From: Streptomyces aureoverticillatus
Lineage (GTDB): Bacteria; Actinomycetota; Actinomycetes; Streptomycetales; Streptomycetaceae
Length of the DNA stretch: 64,000 nucleotides
Direction: 5' to 3'
NCBI RefSeq assembly: GCF_014649395.1
Contig: NZ_BMSY01000001.1
Coordinates: forward strand, 682,001 to 746,000
Made by a program: the position numbers and the translations under genes. The notes under the pieces are model-generated. The model did no database searches. It was not told where the DNA came from and saw only the letters and a program-made list of their open reading frames with translations. This document shows positions 8,063-16,621 of this stretch, in pieces. The number at the start of each line of letters is the position of its first letter. Position 1 is the stretch's first letter.

Positions 8063-8752
8063 TCAGCCCGGCGCCGCCCCCGAGCGGCGCGAGCGTGACA
8101 CCACCGCGCGCAGCACCCTGCGCCCCTCCGTCGACACGTCGAGGACCTGGCGCAGGCCGCCGCCGGTGCCGCTCGTGCCGCCGAGTAGTTCCAGGACCCT
8201 TACCTGGCGCCGGAGTTCGGCGGACACCAGGGGTGACACGCCCTCGTTCCCGGCGTCCATGAGCCGGTGGATCTGGAGCGCGGCGGCCGAGCAGCCGTCG
8301 GCCCAGGGGCGCAGGGAGTCGGCCGAGCGGGCGGCGGGGACGGCGTCGAGCATGCGCCGGGCGAGGGCGACGGCCGCGGCGGTGTCCGGGGCCGCGTCGG
8401 GCCCCCCGGAGTCCGAGCCCCGCGCCCCGAACCCCCCGCCCTCCGGCCCGGCGCCGAGAGCCGCCCGTACCTCCGCCAGCGCCCCCTCCCACGCCGTGCC
8501 GTCCGCGAGGCTCATCCACAGGGGCCGCAGGACCTGGTCGGCGCCGTCGAGCAGCGGCAGGCAGCGGTCGAGGCAGCCGAGGCCGCTCGCGGCGAGCGCG
8601 GCCCCGTCGGCGCGGGCGATCAGGTCGACCAGGCTCGGGCGGCCGGAATCCGACTGCGTGGCGCCCAGGGGCGCGCTGTCCGGCCACGCGACGGGTGTCT
8701 CGCCGCCCGCCCGCGCCCGCGGGTCAGAACTGGACAAAGGGCTCGTACTCAT
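8063..8752 (-). CDS. Hypothetical actinobacterial protein
   Basis: A 229-aa Ala-rich, mostly helical soluble protein not assigned to a family. It has no signal peptide or transmembrane segment and no recognisable catalytic motif. ATG 8752 is taken as the start; GTG 8785 has GGAG too close to serve it. A low-complexity Gly/Pro linker (GAGPEGGGFGARGSDSGG) divides the protein in two. Codon bias supports coding. Confidence 0.65.
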   Translation of the reverse strand: MSTSPLSSSDPRARAGGETPVAWPDSAPLGATQSDSGRPSLVDLIARADGAALAASGLGCLDRCLPLLDGADQVLRPLWMSLADGTAWEGALAEVRAALGAGPEGGGFGARGSDSGGPDAAPDTAAAVALARRMLDAVPAARSADSLRPWADGCSAAALQIHRLMDAGNEGVSPLVSAELRRQVRVLELLGGTSGTGGGLRQVLDVSTEGRRVLRAVVSRSRRSGAAPG

Positions 8753-8896
8753 GGCGTACGCCGTCTCCCGTCGCGGACTGGGCACCTCCGCATGCCCACT
8801 TGCCCTTACAGCGTCCGGAGCCCCGGGAACGTCACAGTCGCGCCACGGCGGCCGGAATTCGACGCTACGTTCCCACGTACTCCCGCACGCCCCCGG

Positions 8897-9400
8897 CTAC
8901 TGCGGCAGCACCCCGAGCCGGTCGAGGAAGCGGAAGAAGAGTTCCTCCGCGGAGGGTTCGGGGTCGGCGGTCAGGACGTCGAGGAGCGCGGCGGACCGTG
9001 CCGTCCTGCCGGACTCGGCGGCCCAGGCGACGGCGCGCTCGGCGGCGTCGCGCGGTTCCAGGAAGTAGTCCTCCACCGTCAGTTCGGCGTCGCCGAGGTA
9101 GTCGGCCATCGCGTCGCGGGCCAGACACGTGGCCCACGCGCCGCTCTCCGGCGCCGCCGCCTCGACGACCACGCAGTCGCTGTCCAGGACGTAGCCGAAG
9201 AGCGCGGGCGCCTCGGTCTCGCGGGCGAGCGTGTTCATGTTGCCGACGTCGACGGTGCCGTCGGACGGGCACTCCCAGACCTGCCATCCGTCCGGCCGCC
9301 GCTCGAGGAGCGTGAGTTGGTCCCGTACGCCCGCCACCGCCGCGAACTCACCGAGCGGCCGCTCGCTCCGGCCCACGACGTAGTACCCCCAGTAGCCCAT
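8897..9400 (-). CDS. Hypothetical protein with conserved MGYWGYYVVG start
   Basis: A 167-aa acidic soluble protein beginning MGYWGYYVVGRSERPL. GGGGGCACGGAG precedes the ATG. Its composition (WQVWECPSDG, then many Asp/Glu and aromatic residues) resembles small Streptomyces proteins of unknown function, perhaps SUKH/immunity-like, but no firm family was recognised. Its upstream region holds repeated GAAAGCACG motifs that look like an operator. Confidence 0.7.
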   Translation of the reverse strand: MGYWGYYVVGRSERPLGEFAAVAGVRDQLTLLERRPDGWQVWECPSDGTVDVGNMNTLARETEAPALFGYVLDSDCVVVEAAAPESGAWATCLARDAMADYLGDAELTVEDYFLEPRDAAERAVAWAAESGRTARSAALLDVLTADPEPSAEELFFRFLDRLGVLPQ

Positions 9401-9420
9401 CTCCGTGCCCCCGTTGTGCT

Positions 9421-9511
9421 CGAACCGTGCTTTCGTACTTTCCGACGTGTGGCCGAATACACCACAGGGCGGATGCGTGCGCCACCGAAAGCACGCCGAA
9501 AGCACGGTTCG
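9421..9511. promoter_or_regulatory. Repeated CGAAAGCACG operator-like sites
   Basis: CGAACCGTGCTTTCG (9421-9435) and its exact reverse complement (9497-9511) form a perfect 15-bp inverted repeat with a 61-bp spacer. A third partial copy, CCGAAAGCACG at 9485-9495, is directly adjacent to the second. All lie 20-110 bp upstream of the minus-strand gene starting at 9400, where a regulator-binding array would be expected. Confidence 0.55.
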
Positions 9512-9555
9512 GACACAGCACTCGCGGACGATCCACTCGTGCGGGCGGGGCGGGG

Positions 9556-10359
9556 TTACGTGTACGGGCCGCTCACGTGACCGGCGGCGGCCGTCGGACC
9601 CGCCGGGACCACGGGGCCGCTCCGCGCCTTCGCGTCCTGCATCGCGGTGAGGCGGCGTACGAAGAGGATCGCGACGACGGCCGCGGCGATGTTCAGGGCG
9701 TCGGAGGCCATCAGCGACACGACGGCCCGCTTGATCGCCTCGGGCTCCTCGGCGTTCGCGTACTGGCGCGACGCGACCTGCCCGATGATCCCGGTGCAGA
9801 GCCACAGCGTCCACCAGGCGTTGAGCAGCGTGCGCTTCGGCTGCACCTCCCAACCCGCGGGCTGCGGAGGCCCGGCGAGCGGGGCGGCCGGCGTCGCGGG
9901 CGCGCTCGCGTCCCAGATGTCCGCGGCGATCCGGCGCGGGAACCAGAGGTTCACGACCGGCACGAACCAGCCGCCCACGGCCCAGCCGCGCGCCTTGGCG
10001 TGCCCGTCGGGGGCGAACACCTCGGCGTTGACCCGCACCCGGCGGAACCAGCAGATGAAGACGGTGGCGGTGGCCAGCAGCGCCACCCCTTGCAGCACGC
10101 CGGACAGGCCGTACAGCGTGTCGGCGCGGTCGGCCCGGTCCTCCGCGTCGGCGCTCCAGCCGTTGTCGATCAGGTCGCTGACGACGTCGAAGACGCCGAC
10201 GCCCGCCACCAGCGAGAACACGTCGAAGGCCATGCCGACGCCGAGCAGGACCATGGTGGCGCGGGCCAGGCCGACCGGCGACTTCAGCCAGGCTCCGGGC
10301 CCGGCGGCGGGTGGCGGGGGCGGCGGCGCGACGGGCATGGTCGGCGGCGTGTACGACAT
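9556..10359 (-). CDS. DUF4328 membrane protein
   Basis: This 267-aa protein has a Pro-rich cytosolic N-terminus (PPTMPVAPPPPPP) followed by several hydrophobic helices. The first is at VGLARATMVLLGVGMAFDVF; later come LLATATVFICWFRRV and AWWTLWLCTGIIG. The conserved WFVPVVNLWFPRRIAADIW stretch is characteristic of DUF4328. These proteins are integral membrane proteins of unknown function found mainly in actinobacteria. The gene is monocistronic. Confidence 0.85.
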   Translation of the reverse strand: MSYTPPTMPVAPPPPPPAAGPGAWLKSPVGLARATMVLLGVGMAFDVFSLVAGVGVFDVVSDLIDNGWSADAEDRADRADTLYGLSGVLQGVALLATATVFICWFRRVRVNAEVFAPDGHAKARGWAVGGWFVPVVNLWFPRRIAADIWDASAPATPAAPLAGPPQPAGWEVQPKRTLLNAWWTLWLCTGIIGQVASRQYANAEEPEAIKRAVVSLMASDALNIAAAVVAILFVRRLTAMQDAKARSGPVVPAGPTAAAGHVSGPYT

Positions 10360-10455
10360 GACGGAGTGACCCCCACGGGTTCGGACGCGTATCGGAACAG
10401 AAGACAGCGCCGCCCTCTCCCCTCCCCGGGTACAGGTACGGCGCGACCTGCGAAC

Positions 10456-12108
10456 TTACCCGATTCGTCCCGCGAGCCCGACGAACTCCTGCCACGACCG
10501 CGTCGGCTCCCGCTCGTCCCACAGCTTCTGTGCCGTCGCCCGCAGCGGCATCCGGATGCCGCGTGCCACCTCCTCCTGCGTCTGCGACCCGGCGAGGTCG
10601 CACCAGACGGCGAAGGTGGCGCCGAGGATCTGGCGGTCGTACGAGGCCGGGACCGGCCGGGTGCCGCGCAGCACCAGCGGGGTCCACTGCTCGTAGATGC
10701 GCTGCCCGGTGGGGTAGCGGAAGTCGTTGGGCTGGCCGAGGACGTAGTAGAGGTACTCGTCGTTGTAGTTGACGACCTCGCGCCCGTCGCGCAGGTACTC
10801 GACGGGGTCGCGCGCGCCGATCTCCTTGCCGGTCCAGTACGCGACCTCGACGCGGTCGTCGACGCTCGTGACGCCGCCCCGGAAGAACCCGTCGTTCCAG
10901 GCCCGCACCTCCCGGCCGGGCCCGACGGTCTTCGCGCGGTCGTTCAGCCACGCCGTCGCCAGGTCCTGGACGCGGGCCCCGGAGCCGAGGCGGTCCCGGG
11001 CGGCGGCCGCGAGCTGCGGGAAGGCGGCCTCGGGGTCGCCGCGTGTCAGTGCCTGGTACTCGTCGGCGCCCAGGTGCCAGCGCGCGCCGGGGAACAGCTC
11101 GTCGTACTCGCGCAGCAGGTCGTCGACGATCTCGGCGGCCTTCGGCTTCGAGATGTCGACGGCGCCGCGCGTGGCCGCCCCGCCGCTGTCGCGCAGTTGC
11201 AGGTCGGGGTGGGCGGCGATGACGGCGCCGAGATGCCCGGGCGAGTCGATCTCCGGTACGACGGTGATGTGCCGGTCGGCCGCGAGGTCGACGATGCGGC
11301 GGACCTGGTCCTTGGTGAGGTGGTCGGCGGAGACGACCTCGGGGTGCGAGTCGGAGGCGATGCGGAAGGCCTGGTCGTCGGAGAAGTGCAGGCCCATCTC
11401 GTTGTACTTGAGGTCGCCGAGCTCGCGTATCCGGTCCTCGATCCAGTCGGCGGAGAAGTGCTTGCGGGCTATGTCGATCATGAAGCCGCGGCGCGGCTTG
11501 GCGGGCTCGTCCCGCACGACGCCCTCCGGGGCGGTCCGGCCGTCGGCGACCTCCTGCTTGAGGGTGCGGGTGCCGTAGAAGACCCCGGCCTCGGCGGGCG
11601 CGGCGACACGGACGACGCGGTCCTTCACGGTGAGGGTGTACGACTCGGCGCCACCGCCCTGCGTGCCCTTGGCCCTGCCCTTCGACAGCTCCAGGCGTAC
11701 GTCGCCCTCGCGCGCCTTGGCCTCGCCCCCGTACTTCAGCCGCAGCTCCCCGGCGAGCAGCCGGGCCTCGTCGGCGAGGCGGCCGTCGCCCACGACGACG
11801 CGCCCGCCGTCGCCGGGCCGCCAGCCCGGCCCGCGCGCGGGTTCGTGCGCGCGCACGGCGGGAATGGTGGCGGGCGCCTCGGACAGGGCGTACGACTTCG
11901 TGGGCTCGGGCGCGGGCTCGCGCGCCGCGGCCCCCCTGCCCTCGGCCCGCCCGGCTCCGCCGGAACCGTCACCCCCGCCGGGCCACAGCAGCACGGTCAG
12001 CGCCACGGCACCCGCGGTGACCACGGCTCCCGCGGCCACCGCCGTCCGCCGCCGACGACGGCCCGGCGGCCGGTCTCCCCCAGTCGTCCCCGTACCGGAC
12101 AACGGCAC
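10456..12108 (-). CDS. Glycoside hydrolase family 20 beta-N-acetylhexosaminidase
   Basis: This is a 550-aa exported or membrane-anchored enzyme. GTG 12108 is preferred since GGGAGGTGG lies 5 nt upstream; ATG 12132 adds eight residues. After a transmembrane or signal segment (AAGAVVTAGAVALTVLLW) comes a GH20b N-domain. The catalytic barrel follows, with MIDIARKHFSADW, HFSDDQAFR, VPEIDSPGH and the catalytic Asp-Glu pair in WHLGADEYQ. It would release GlcNAc/GalNAc from chitin-derived or peptidoglycan oligosaccharides. It lies next to the OHCU decarboxylase gene, divergently. Confidence 0.9.
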   Translation of the reverse strand: MPLSGTGTTGGDRPPGRRRRRTAVAAGAVVTAGAVALTVLLWPGGGDGSGGAGRAEGRGAAAREPAPEPTKSYALSEAPATIPAVRAHEPARGPGWRPGDGGRVVVGDGRLADEARLLAGELRLKYGGEAKAREGDVRLELSKGRAKGTQGGGAESYTLTVKDRVVRVAAPAEAGVFYGTRTLKQEVADGRTAPEGVVRDEPAKPRRGFMIDIARKHFSADWIEDRIRELGDLKYNEMGLHFSDDQAFRIASDSHPEVVSADHLTKDQVRRIVDLAADRHITVVPEIDSPGHLGAVIAAHPDLQLRDSGGAATRGAVDISKPKAAEIVDDLLREYDELFPGARWHLGADEYQALTRGDPEAAFPQLAAAARDRLGSGARVQDLATAWLNDRAKTVGPGREVRAWNDGFFRGGVTSVDDRVEVAYWTGKEIGARDPVEYLRDGREVVNYNDEYLYYVLGQPNDFRYPTGQRIYEQWTPLVLRGTRPVPASYDRQILGATFAVWCDLAGSQTQEEVARGIRMPLRATAQKLWDEREPTRSWQEFVGLAGRIG

Positions 12109-12362
12109 CCGGACCACCTCCCATACCTCCACGCTAAGCCCCGGCGGTCACCCCCCGCGCGTCCACCCAACGCGCTCAAACTCTCCCATCCGGGTGAATT
12201 CCGGGTACCCCACGGGCACCTCCGCCCCCACCCCGCTAGCGTTGCCCCAGACCTCGATCCGGGATCCCACGCCCCGCGCAGGGGTCCGCCCCGTCGCCCG
12301 CTGCTCTCCGCCGAGGAGCCCCCCTGCCGCCGCACCGCGCCATACCGGACGCCCTGGACCCG

Positions 12363-12905
12363 ATGAACTCAAGCCCAGCGGACATCGCCGAGCGCGCCCT
12401 GATGACCTGCTGCGGAAGCCGTCACTGGGCGCACCGCGTCGCCGCCCACCGGCCCTACCCCGACCTGGACGCCCTGCTCGCCGCCGCCGACGAGGCGTCC
12501 TACGACCTGGCCCCCGACGACCTCACCGAGGCCCTGGCCGCCGAGCCCCTGGAGCCCGCGCTCCCCCCGGGCGGCGCCTACGAGGCCGCGGCCACCGCCC
12601 TGCGCGCCGCCACCGCCGCCTACGAGAGCCGCTTCGGCCACGCCTTCGTGATCTGCCTGGACGACGTCCCCCGCAGCGAGGCCCTGGACCATCTGCTCGC
12701 CTCCATCCGCGGCCGGCTCGGCAACGACCCGGAGGAGGAGCGCGCCGTGGCCGCCGAGGAACTGCGCCGCCTGGCCCGGGGCCGCCTCACCCGACTCCTC
12801 CGCGACCAGGCGCAACACGCGGCGGACGGCACCCCGGAGCAGCCCGTTCCGCCTGCGGCGCCGCGCGCCGAGCCCCACCGCGATAGCCCGTACGTACCAG
12901 TTTGA
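12363..12905 (+). CDS. uraD: 2-oxo-4-hydroxy-4-carboxy-5-ureidoimidazoline (OHCU) decarboxylase
   Basis: This 180-aa helical protein carries the OHCU decarboxylase core: a central LMTCCGSRHWAHRVAAHRPY block and FVICLDDVPRSEALDHLLASI, close to the FVIxxxGKSxxxIL segment of UraD. It catalyses the last step of urate conversion to S-allantoin. No other urate gene adjoins it here. No ribosome-binding site is visible before ATG 12363, so the message may be leaderless. Confidence 0.82.
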   Translation: MNSSPADIAERALMTCCGSRHWAHRVAAHRPYPDLDALLAAADEASYDLAPDDLTEALAAEPLEPALPPGGAYEAAATALRAATAAYESRFGHAFVICLDDVPRSEALDHLLASIRGRLGNDPEEERAVAAEELRRLARGRLTRLLRDQAQHAADGTPEQPVPPAAPRAEPHRDSPYVPV

Positions 12906-12952
12906 TTGCCTGTTTGATCACACCAGAGGACCCGGGGCGGGGAAGCCGACAA

Positions 12953-12972
12953 CTCGTCGATACGATGACGAG
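12953..12972. promoter_or_regulatory. Palindrome over a putative -10 upstream of sdh operon
   Basis: CTCGTC (12953-12958) and GACGAG (12967-12972) form a perfect inverted repeat around GATACGAT, which contains a plausible -10 TACGAT. It sits about 100 bp before sdhC, the right place for a repressor site, but no good -35 was found. Confidence 0.3.
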
Positions 12973-13073
12973 CGGCCGGTGGACCGTACCCGGCCGGGCT
13001 CGTCCGACAGACTGTGTCTAATCGGCAAAAAGATGGCGGCCGGCCCCAATCCCCGCTCCCGGAGGGTTCTTCC

Positions 13074-13454
13074 GTGCCGGCTGGAACGCTGTACCGCGGC
13101 CGGGAAGGCATGTGGTCATGGGTGGCTCACCGAGTCACCGGTGTCCTCATTTTCTTCTTCCTGTTCGTGCACGTCCTCGACACCGCTCTCGTCCGCGTCT
13201 CCCCCGAGGCGTACGACGATGTCGTGGCCACCTACAAGACACCGCTCGTCGCGCTGCTGGAGTACGGCCTCGTCGCCGCGATCCTCTTCCACGCGCTCAA
13301 CGGCCTGCGTGTCATCGCCGTCGACTTCTGGTCGAAGGGACCGCGCTACCAGAAGCAGATGCTCTGGACCGTCATGGCCGTCTGGATCGTGCTGATGGTC
13401 GGCGCGCTGTACCCGGTCCTCGGCCACGCCGTCCGCGAAGTATTCGGGAGCTGA
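13074..13454 (+). CDS. sdhC: Succinate dehydrogenase cytochrome b556 subunit
   Basis: This is the 126-aa membrane subunit of complex II. GTG 13074 is chosen over the upstream GTG 13014 because GGAGGG lies 8 nt before it and the product then begins VPAGTLYRGREGMWSW, as in streptomycete SdhC. Three hydrophobic helices are visible. The SWVAHRVTGVLIFFFLFVH region holds haem and quinone-site residues, and HALNGLR marks the second helix. It anchors SdhAB and passes electrons to menaquinone. First gene of sdhCDAB, 8 nt before sdhD. Confidence 0.93.
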   Translation: MPAGTLYRGREGMWSWVAHRVTGVLIFFFLFVHVLDTALVRVSPEAYDDVVATYKTPLVALLEYGLVAAILFHALNGLRVIAVDFWSKGPRYQKQMLWTVMAVWIVLMVGALYPVLGHAVREVFGS

Positions 13455-13462
13455 GGCCAGAC

Positions 13463-13957
13463 ATGTCCACCGACACGACCGTAGACAAGACCGGCGGGTC
13501 CAGCGTCGGCCCCGTCGAGGGCGTCTCGCTCTACGACGTCGACCACCCGGCCCCCGTCATCGAGGCCCCGCGCAAGCGCACGTCGAAGACCCCGCGCTCG
13601 ACCCGCGGCAACTTCGAGATGGCCGCGTGGCTGTTCATGCGCCTGTCCGGCGTCGTCCTCGTCGTCCTGGTCCTCGGCCACCTGCTGATCCAGCTGGTCC
13701 TCGACGGCGGCGTATCCAAGATCGGCTTCGCGTTCGTCGCGGGCCGCTGGGCGTCCCCGTTCTGGCAGGTCTGGGACCTGCTGATGCTGTGGCTCGCGAT
13801 GCTGCACGGCGCGAACGGCCTGCGTACGGTCATCAACGACTACGCGGAGCGCCCGAACACGCGGCTGTGGCTGAAGGGCCTGCTGTACACCGCCACGGTG
13901 TTCACCATCCTGCTGGGCACGCTGGTGATCTTCACCTTCGACCCGAACATCCGCTAG
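13463..13957 (+). CDS. sdhD: Succinate dehydrogenase hydrophobic membrane anchor
   Basis: This is a 164-aa subunit with a hydrophilic N-terminus and three transmembrane helices (LSGVVLVVLVLGHLLIQLVL; WDLLMLWLAMLHGANGLR; LLYTATVFTILLGTLVIF). The HGANGLRTVINDY segment carries the conserved haem-ligand histidine region. It completes the quinone site together with SdhC. It sits between sdhC and sdhA in the same transcription unit. Confidence 0.93.
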   Translation: MSTDTTVDKTGGSSVGPVEGVSLYDVDHPAPVIEAPRKRTSKTPRSTRGNFEMAAWLFMRLSGVVLVVLVLGHLLIQLVLDGGVSKIGFAFVAGRWASPFWQVWDLLMLWLAMLHGANGLRTVINDYAERPNTRLWLKGLLYTATVFTILLGTLVIFTFDPNIR

Positions 13958-13982
13958 GCACGGGGCTGAGGTAATCCACGTC

Positions 13983-15737
13983 ATGAAGATCCACAAGTAC
14001 GACACCGTCATCGTCGGCGCGGGCGGCGCCGGCATGCGCGCCGCCATCGAGGCGACGAAGCGCAGCCGCACCGCCGTGCTCACCAAGCTCTACCCCACGC
14101 GTTCCCACACGGGCGCCGCGCAGGGCGGCATGGCCGCCGCGCTCGCCAACGTGGAGGAGGACAACTGGGAGTGGCACACCTTCGACACGATCAAGGGCGG
14201 TGACTACCTGGTCGACCAGGACGCCGCGGAGATCCTCGCGAAGGAGGCCATCGACGCGGTCCTGGACCTGGAGAAGATGGGCCTGCCGTTCAACCGCACC
14301 CCGGACGGCACCATCGACCAGCGCCGCTTCGGCGGCCACTCCCGCAACCACGGCGAGGCGCCGGTGCGCCGCTCCTGCTACGCCGCGGACCGCACGGGCC
14401 ACATGATCCTCCAGACCCTCTACCAGAACTGCGTCAAGGAGGGGGTGGAGTTCTTCAACGAGTTCTACGTCCTCGACCAGCTCATCGTGGAGGAGGACGG
14501 CGTCAAGAAGTCGGCGGGCGTCGTCGCGTACGAGCTGGCCACCGGCGAGATCCACGTCTTCCAGGCGAAGTCGGTCGTGTACGCCTCCGGCGGCACCGGC
14601 AAGTTCTTCAAGGTGACCTCGAACGCGCACACCCTGACCGGTGACGGCCAGGCGGCCTGCTACCGCCGCGGGCTGCCGCTGGAGGACATGGAGTTCTTCC
14701 AGTTCCACCCGACCGGCATCTGGCGCATGGGCATCCTGCTCACGGAGGGCGCCCGCGGTGAGGGCGGCATCCTGCGCAACAAGGACGGCGAGCGCTTCAT
14801 GGAGAAGTACGCGCCGGTCATGAAGGACCTCGCGTCCCGTGACGTCGTCTCCCGCTCCATCTACACGGAGATCCGCGAGGGCCGCGGCTGCGGTCCCGAG
14901 GGCGACCACGTCTACCTGGACCTCACGCACCTCCCGCCGGAGCAGCTCGACGCCAAGCTCCCGGACATCACGGAGTTCGCGCGCACCTACCTGGGCATCG
15001 AGCCGTACACGGACCCGATCCCGATCCAGCCCACCGCGCACTACGCCATGGGCGGCATCCCGACGAACGTCGAGGGCGAGGTCCTCGCGGACAACACGAC
15101 GGTCGTCCCGGGCCTGTACGCGGCCGGCGAGGTCGCCTGCGTGTCCGTGCACGGCGCCAACCGCCTGGGCACCAACTCGCTCCTGGACATCAACGTCTTC
15201 GGCCGCCGCGCGGGCATCGCCGCCGCGGAGTACTCGGCGAAGAACGACTTCGTCGAGCTGCCCGAGGACCCGGCGGGCCTGGTGGTCTCCCTCGTCGAGC
15301 AGCTGCGCGACTCCCAGGGCACCGAGCGGGTCGCGGACATCCGCAGGGAGCTCCAGGAGACGATGGACGCCAACGTGATGGTCTTCCGTACGGAGCAGAC
15401 CATCAAGACGGCCGTCGAGAAGATCGGCGAGCTGCGGGCGCGCTACAAGAACGTCTCGGTCCAGGACAAGGGCAAGCGGTTCAACACCGACCTGCTGGAG
15501 GCCATCGAGCTGGGCAACCTGCTCGACCTCGCGGAGGTCATGGCGGTGTCGGCGCTGGCCCGCAAGGAGTCCCGCGGCGGTCACTACCGCGAGGACTACC
15601 CCAACCGCGACGACGTCAACTTCATGCGCCACACCATGGCGTACCGCGAGGTCGCCGACGACGGCAAGGACTCGATCCGCCTCGACTACAAGCCGGTCGT
15701 CCAGACCCGCTACCAGCCGATGGAGCGTAAGTACTGA
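13983..15737 (+). CDS. sdhA: Succinate dehydrogenase flavoprotein subunit
   Basis: This 584-aa subunit has the N-terminal FAD Rossmann motif (DTVIVGAGGAGMRAAIEA) and SHTGAAQGGMAAAL, holding the histidine that binds FAD covalently. The substrate domain includes HPTGIWRMGIL and RGEGGILRN. The C-terminus carries HGANRLGTNSLLDINVFG. It oxidises succinate to fumarate in the TCA cycle. Its stop overlaps the sdhB start (TGATG), which couples synthesis of the two soluble subunits. Confidence 0.97.
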   Translation: MKIHKYDTVIVGAGGAGMRAAIEATKRSRTAVLTKLYPTRSHTGAAQGGMAAALANVEEDNWEWHTFDTIKGGDYLVDQDAAEILAKEAIDAVLDLEKMGLPFNRTPDGTIDQRRFGGHSRNHGEAPVRRSCYAADRTGHMILQTLYQNCVKEGVEFFNEFYVLDQLIVEEDGVKKSAGVVAYELATGEIHVFQAKSVVYASGGTGKFFKVTSNAHTLTGDGQAACYRRGLPLEDMEFFQFHPTGIWRMGILLTEGARGEGGILRNKDGERFMEKYAPVMKDLASRDVVSRSIYTEIREGRGCGPEGDHVYLDLTHLPPEQLDAKLPDITEFARTYLGIEPYTDPIPIQPTAHYAMGGIPTNVEGEVLADNTTVVPGLYAAGEVACVSVHGANRLGTNSLLDINVFGRRAGIAAAEYSAKNDFVELPEDPAGLVVSLVEQLRDSQGTERVADIRRELQETMDANVMVFRTEQTIKTAVEKIGELRARYKNVSVQDKGKRFNTDLLEAIELGNLLDLAEVMAVSALARKESRGGHYREDYPNRDDVNFMRHTMAYREVADDGKDSIRLDYKPVVQTRYQPMERKY

Positions 15738-16507
15738 TGGCTACCCCGACCCTCGACAAGGAAGACGCCAAGCCCGAGGCGGGCTTCGCCGACTCCCCGT
15801 ACATCACGGTCACCTTCCGGATCCGCCGCTTCAACCCGGAGATCTCGGCGGACGCGACGTGGGAAGACTTCCAGCTGGAGATCGACCCCAAGGAGCGCGT
15901 CCTCGACGGTCTGCACAAGATCAAGTGGGACCTGGACGGCAGCCTGACGTTCCGCCGCTCCTGCGCCCACGGCATCTGCGGCTCGGACGCCATGCGCATC
16001 AACGGCAAGAACCGCCTGGCCTGCAAGACCCTCATCAAGGACATCAACCCGGCCAAGCCGATCACGGTCGAGCCCATCAAGGGCCTCACGGTCCTGAAGG
16101 ACCTCGTGGTCGACATGGACCCGTTCTTCCAGGCCTACCGCGACGTGATGCCCTTCCTGGTCACCACGGGCAACGAGCCGACCCGCGAGCGCCTGCAGTC
16201 CGCCGAGGACCGCGAGCGCTTCGACGACACCACGAAGTGCATCCTGTGCGCCGCGTGCACGTCGTCCTGCCCGGTGTTCTGGAACGACGGCCAGTACTTC
16301 GGCCCGGCGGCGATCGTCAACGCGCACCGCTTCATCTTCGACTCGCGTGACGAGGCGGGCGAGCAGCGCCTGGAGATCCTGAACGACAAGGACGGCGTGT
16401 GGCGCTGCCGCACCACGTTCAACTGCACCGACGCGTGCCCGCGCGGCATCGAGGTGACGAAGGCGATCCAGGAGGTGAAGCGGGCGCTGATCACGCGCCG
16501 CTTCTGA
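15737..16507 (+). CDS. sdhB: Succinate dehydrogenase iron-sulfur subunit
   Basis: This is a 256-aa subunit. Cysteines for the [2Fe-2S] centre are in SCAHGICGSDAM and RLACKT. [4Fe-4S] and [3Fe-4S] ligands are in CILCAACTSSCP and FNCTDACPRGIEV. It relays electrons from SdhA to the membrane quinone. The stop codon is the first of four copies of a 16-bp direct repeat, and an 18-bp-stem terminator follows. Confidence 0.97.
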   Translation: MATPTLDKEDAKPEAGFADSPYITVTFRIRRFNPEISADATWEDFQLEIDPKERVLDGLHKIKWDLDGSLTFRRSCAHGICGSDAMRINGKNRLACKTLIKDINPAKPITVEPIKGLTVLKDLVVDMDPFFQAYRDVMPFLVTTGNEPTRERLQSAEDRERFDDTTKCILCAACTSSCPVFWNDGQYFGPAAIVNAHRFIFDSRDEAGEQRLEILNDKDGVWRCRTTFNCTDACPRGIEVTKAIQEVKRALITRRF

Positions 16508-16560
16508 CGTCCGGCTCTTCTGACGTCCAGCTTTTCTGACGTCCGGCGCTTCTGACGTCG
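16502..16560. repeat. 16-bp tandem repeat spanning the sdhB stop
   Basis: The unit TTCTGACGTCCGGCTC recurs at 16502, 16518, 16534 and 16550 (the last partial), with exact 16-bp period. The TGA in the first copy is the sdhB stop; each copy keeps a TGA. Confidence 0.95.
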
Positions 16561-16561
16561 T

Positions 16562-16611
16562 ACGCACAGGTGGGCCCCGTTCCCGGGTGGGAGCGGGGCC
16601 CACCTGTGCGT
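16562..16611. terminator. Bidirectional terminator between sdhB and narI
   Basis: ACGCACAGGTGGGCCCCG (16562-16579) and its perfect complement (16594-16611) form an 18-bp stem with a 14-nt loop. It lies between the convergent sdhCDAB and narGHJI operons and probably ends both. Confidence 0.9.
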
Positions 16612-16621
16612 GTTCGGAGAG

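Noticed and set aside
13014..13073. Longer sdhC start at GTG 13014
   Set aside because: GTG 13074 has GGAGGG at proper spacing and gives the expected SdhC N-terminus; the extension is low complexity.
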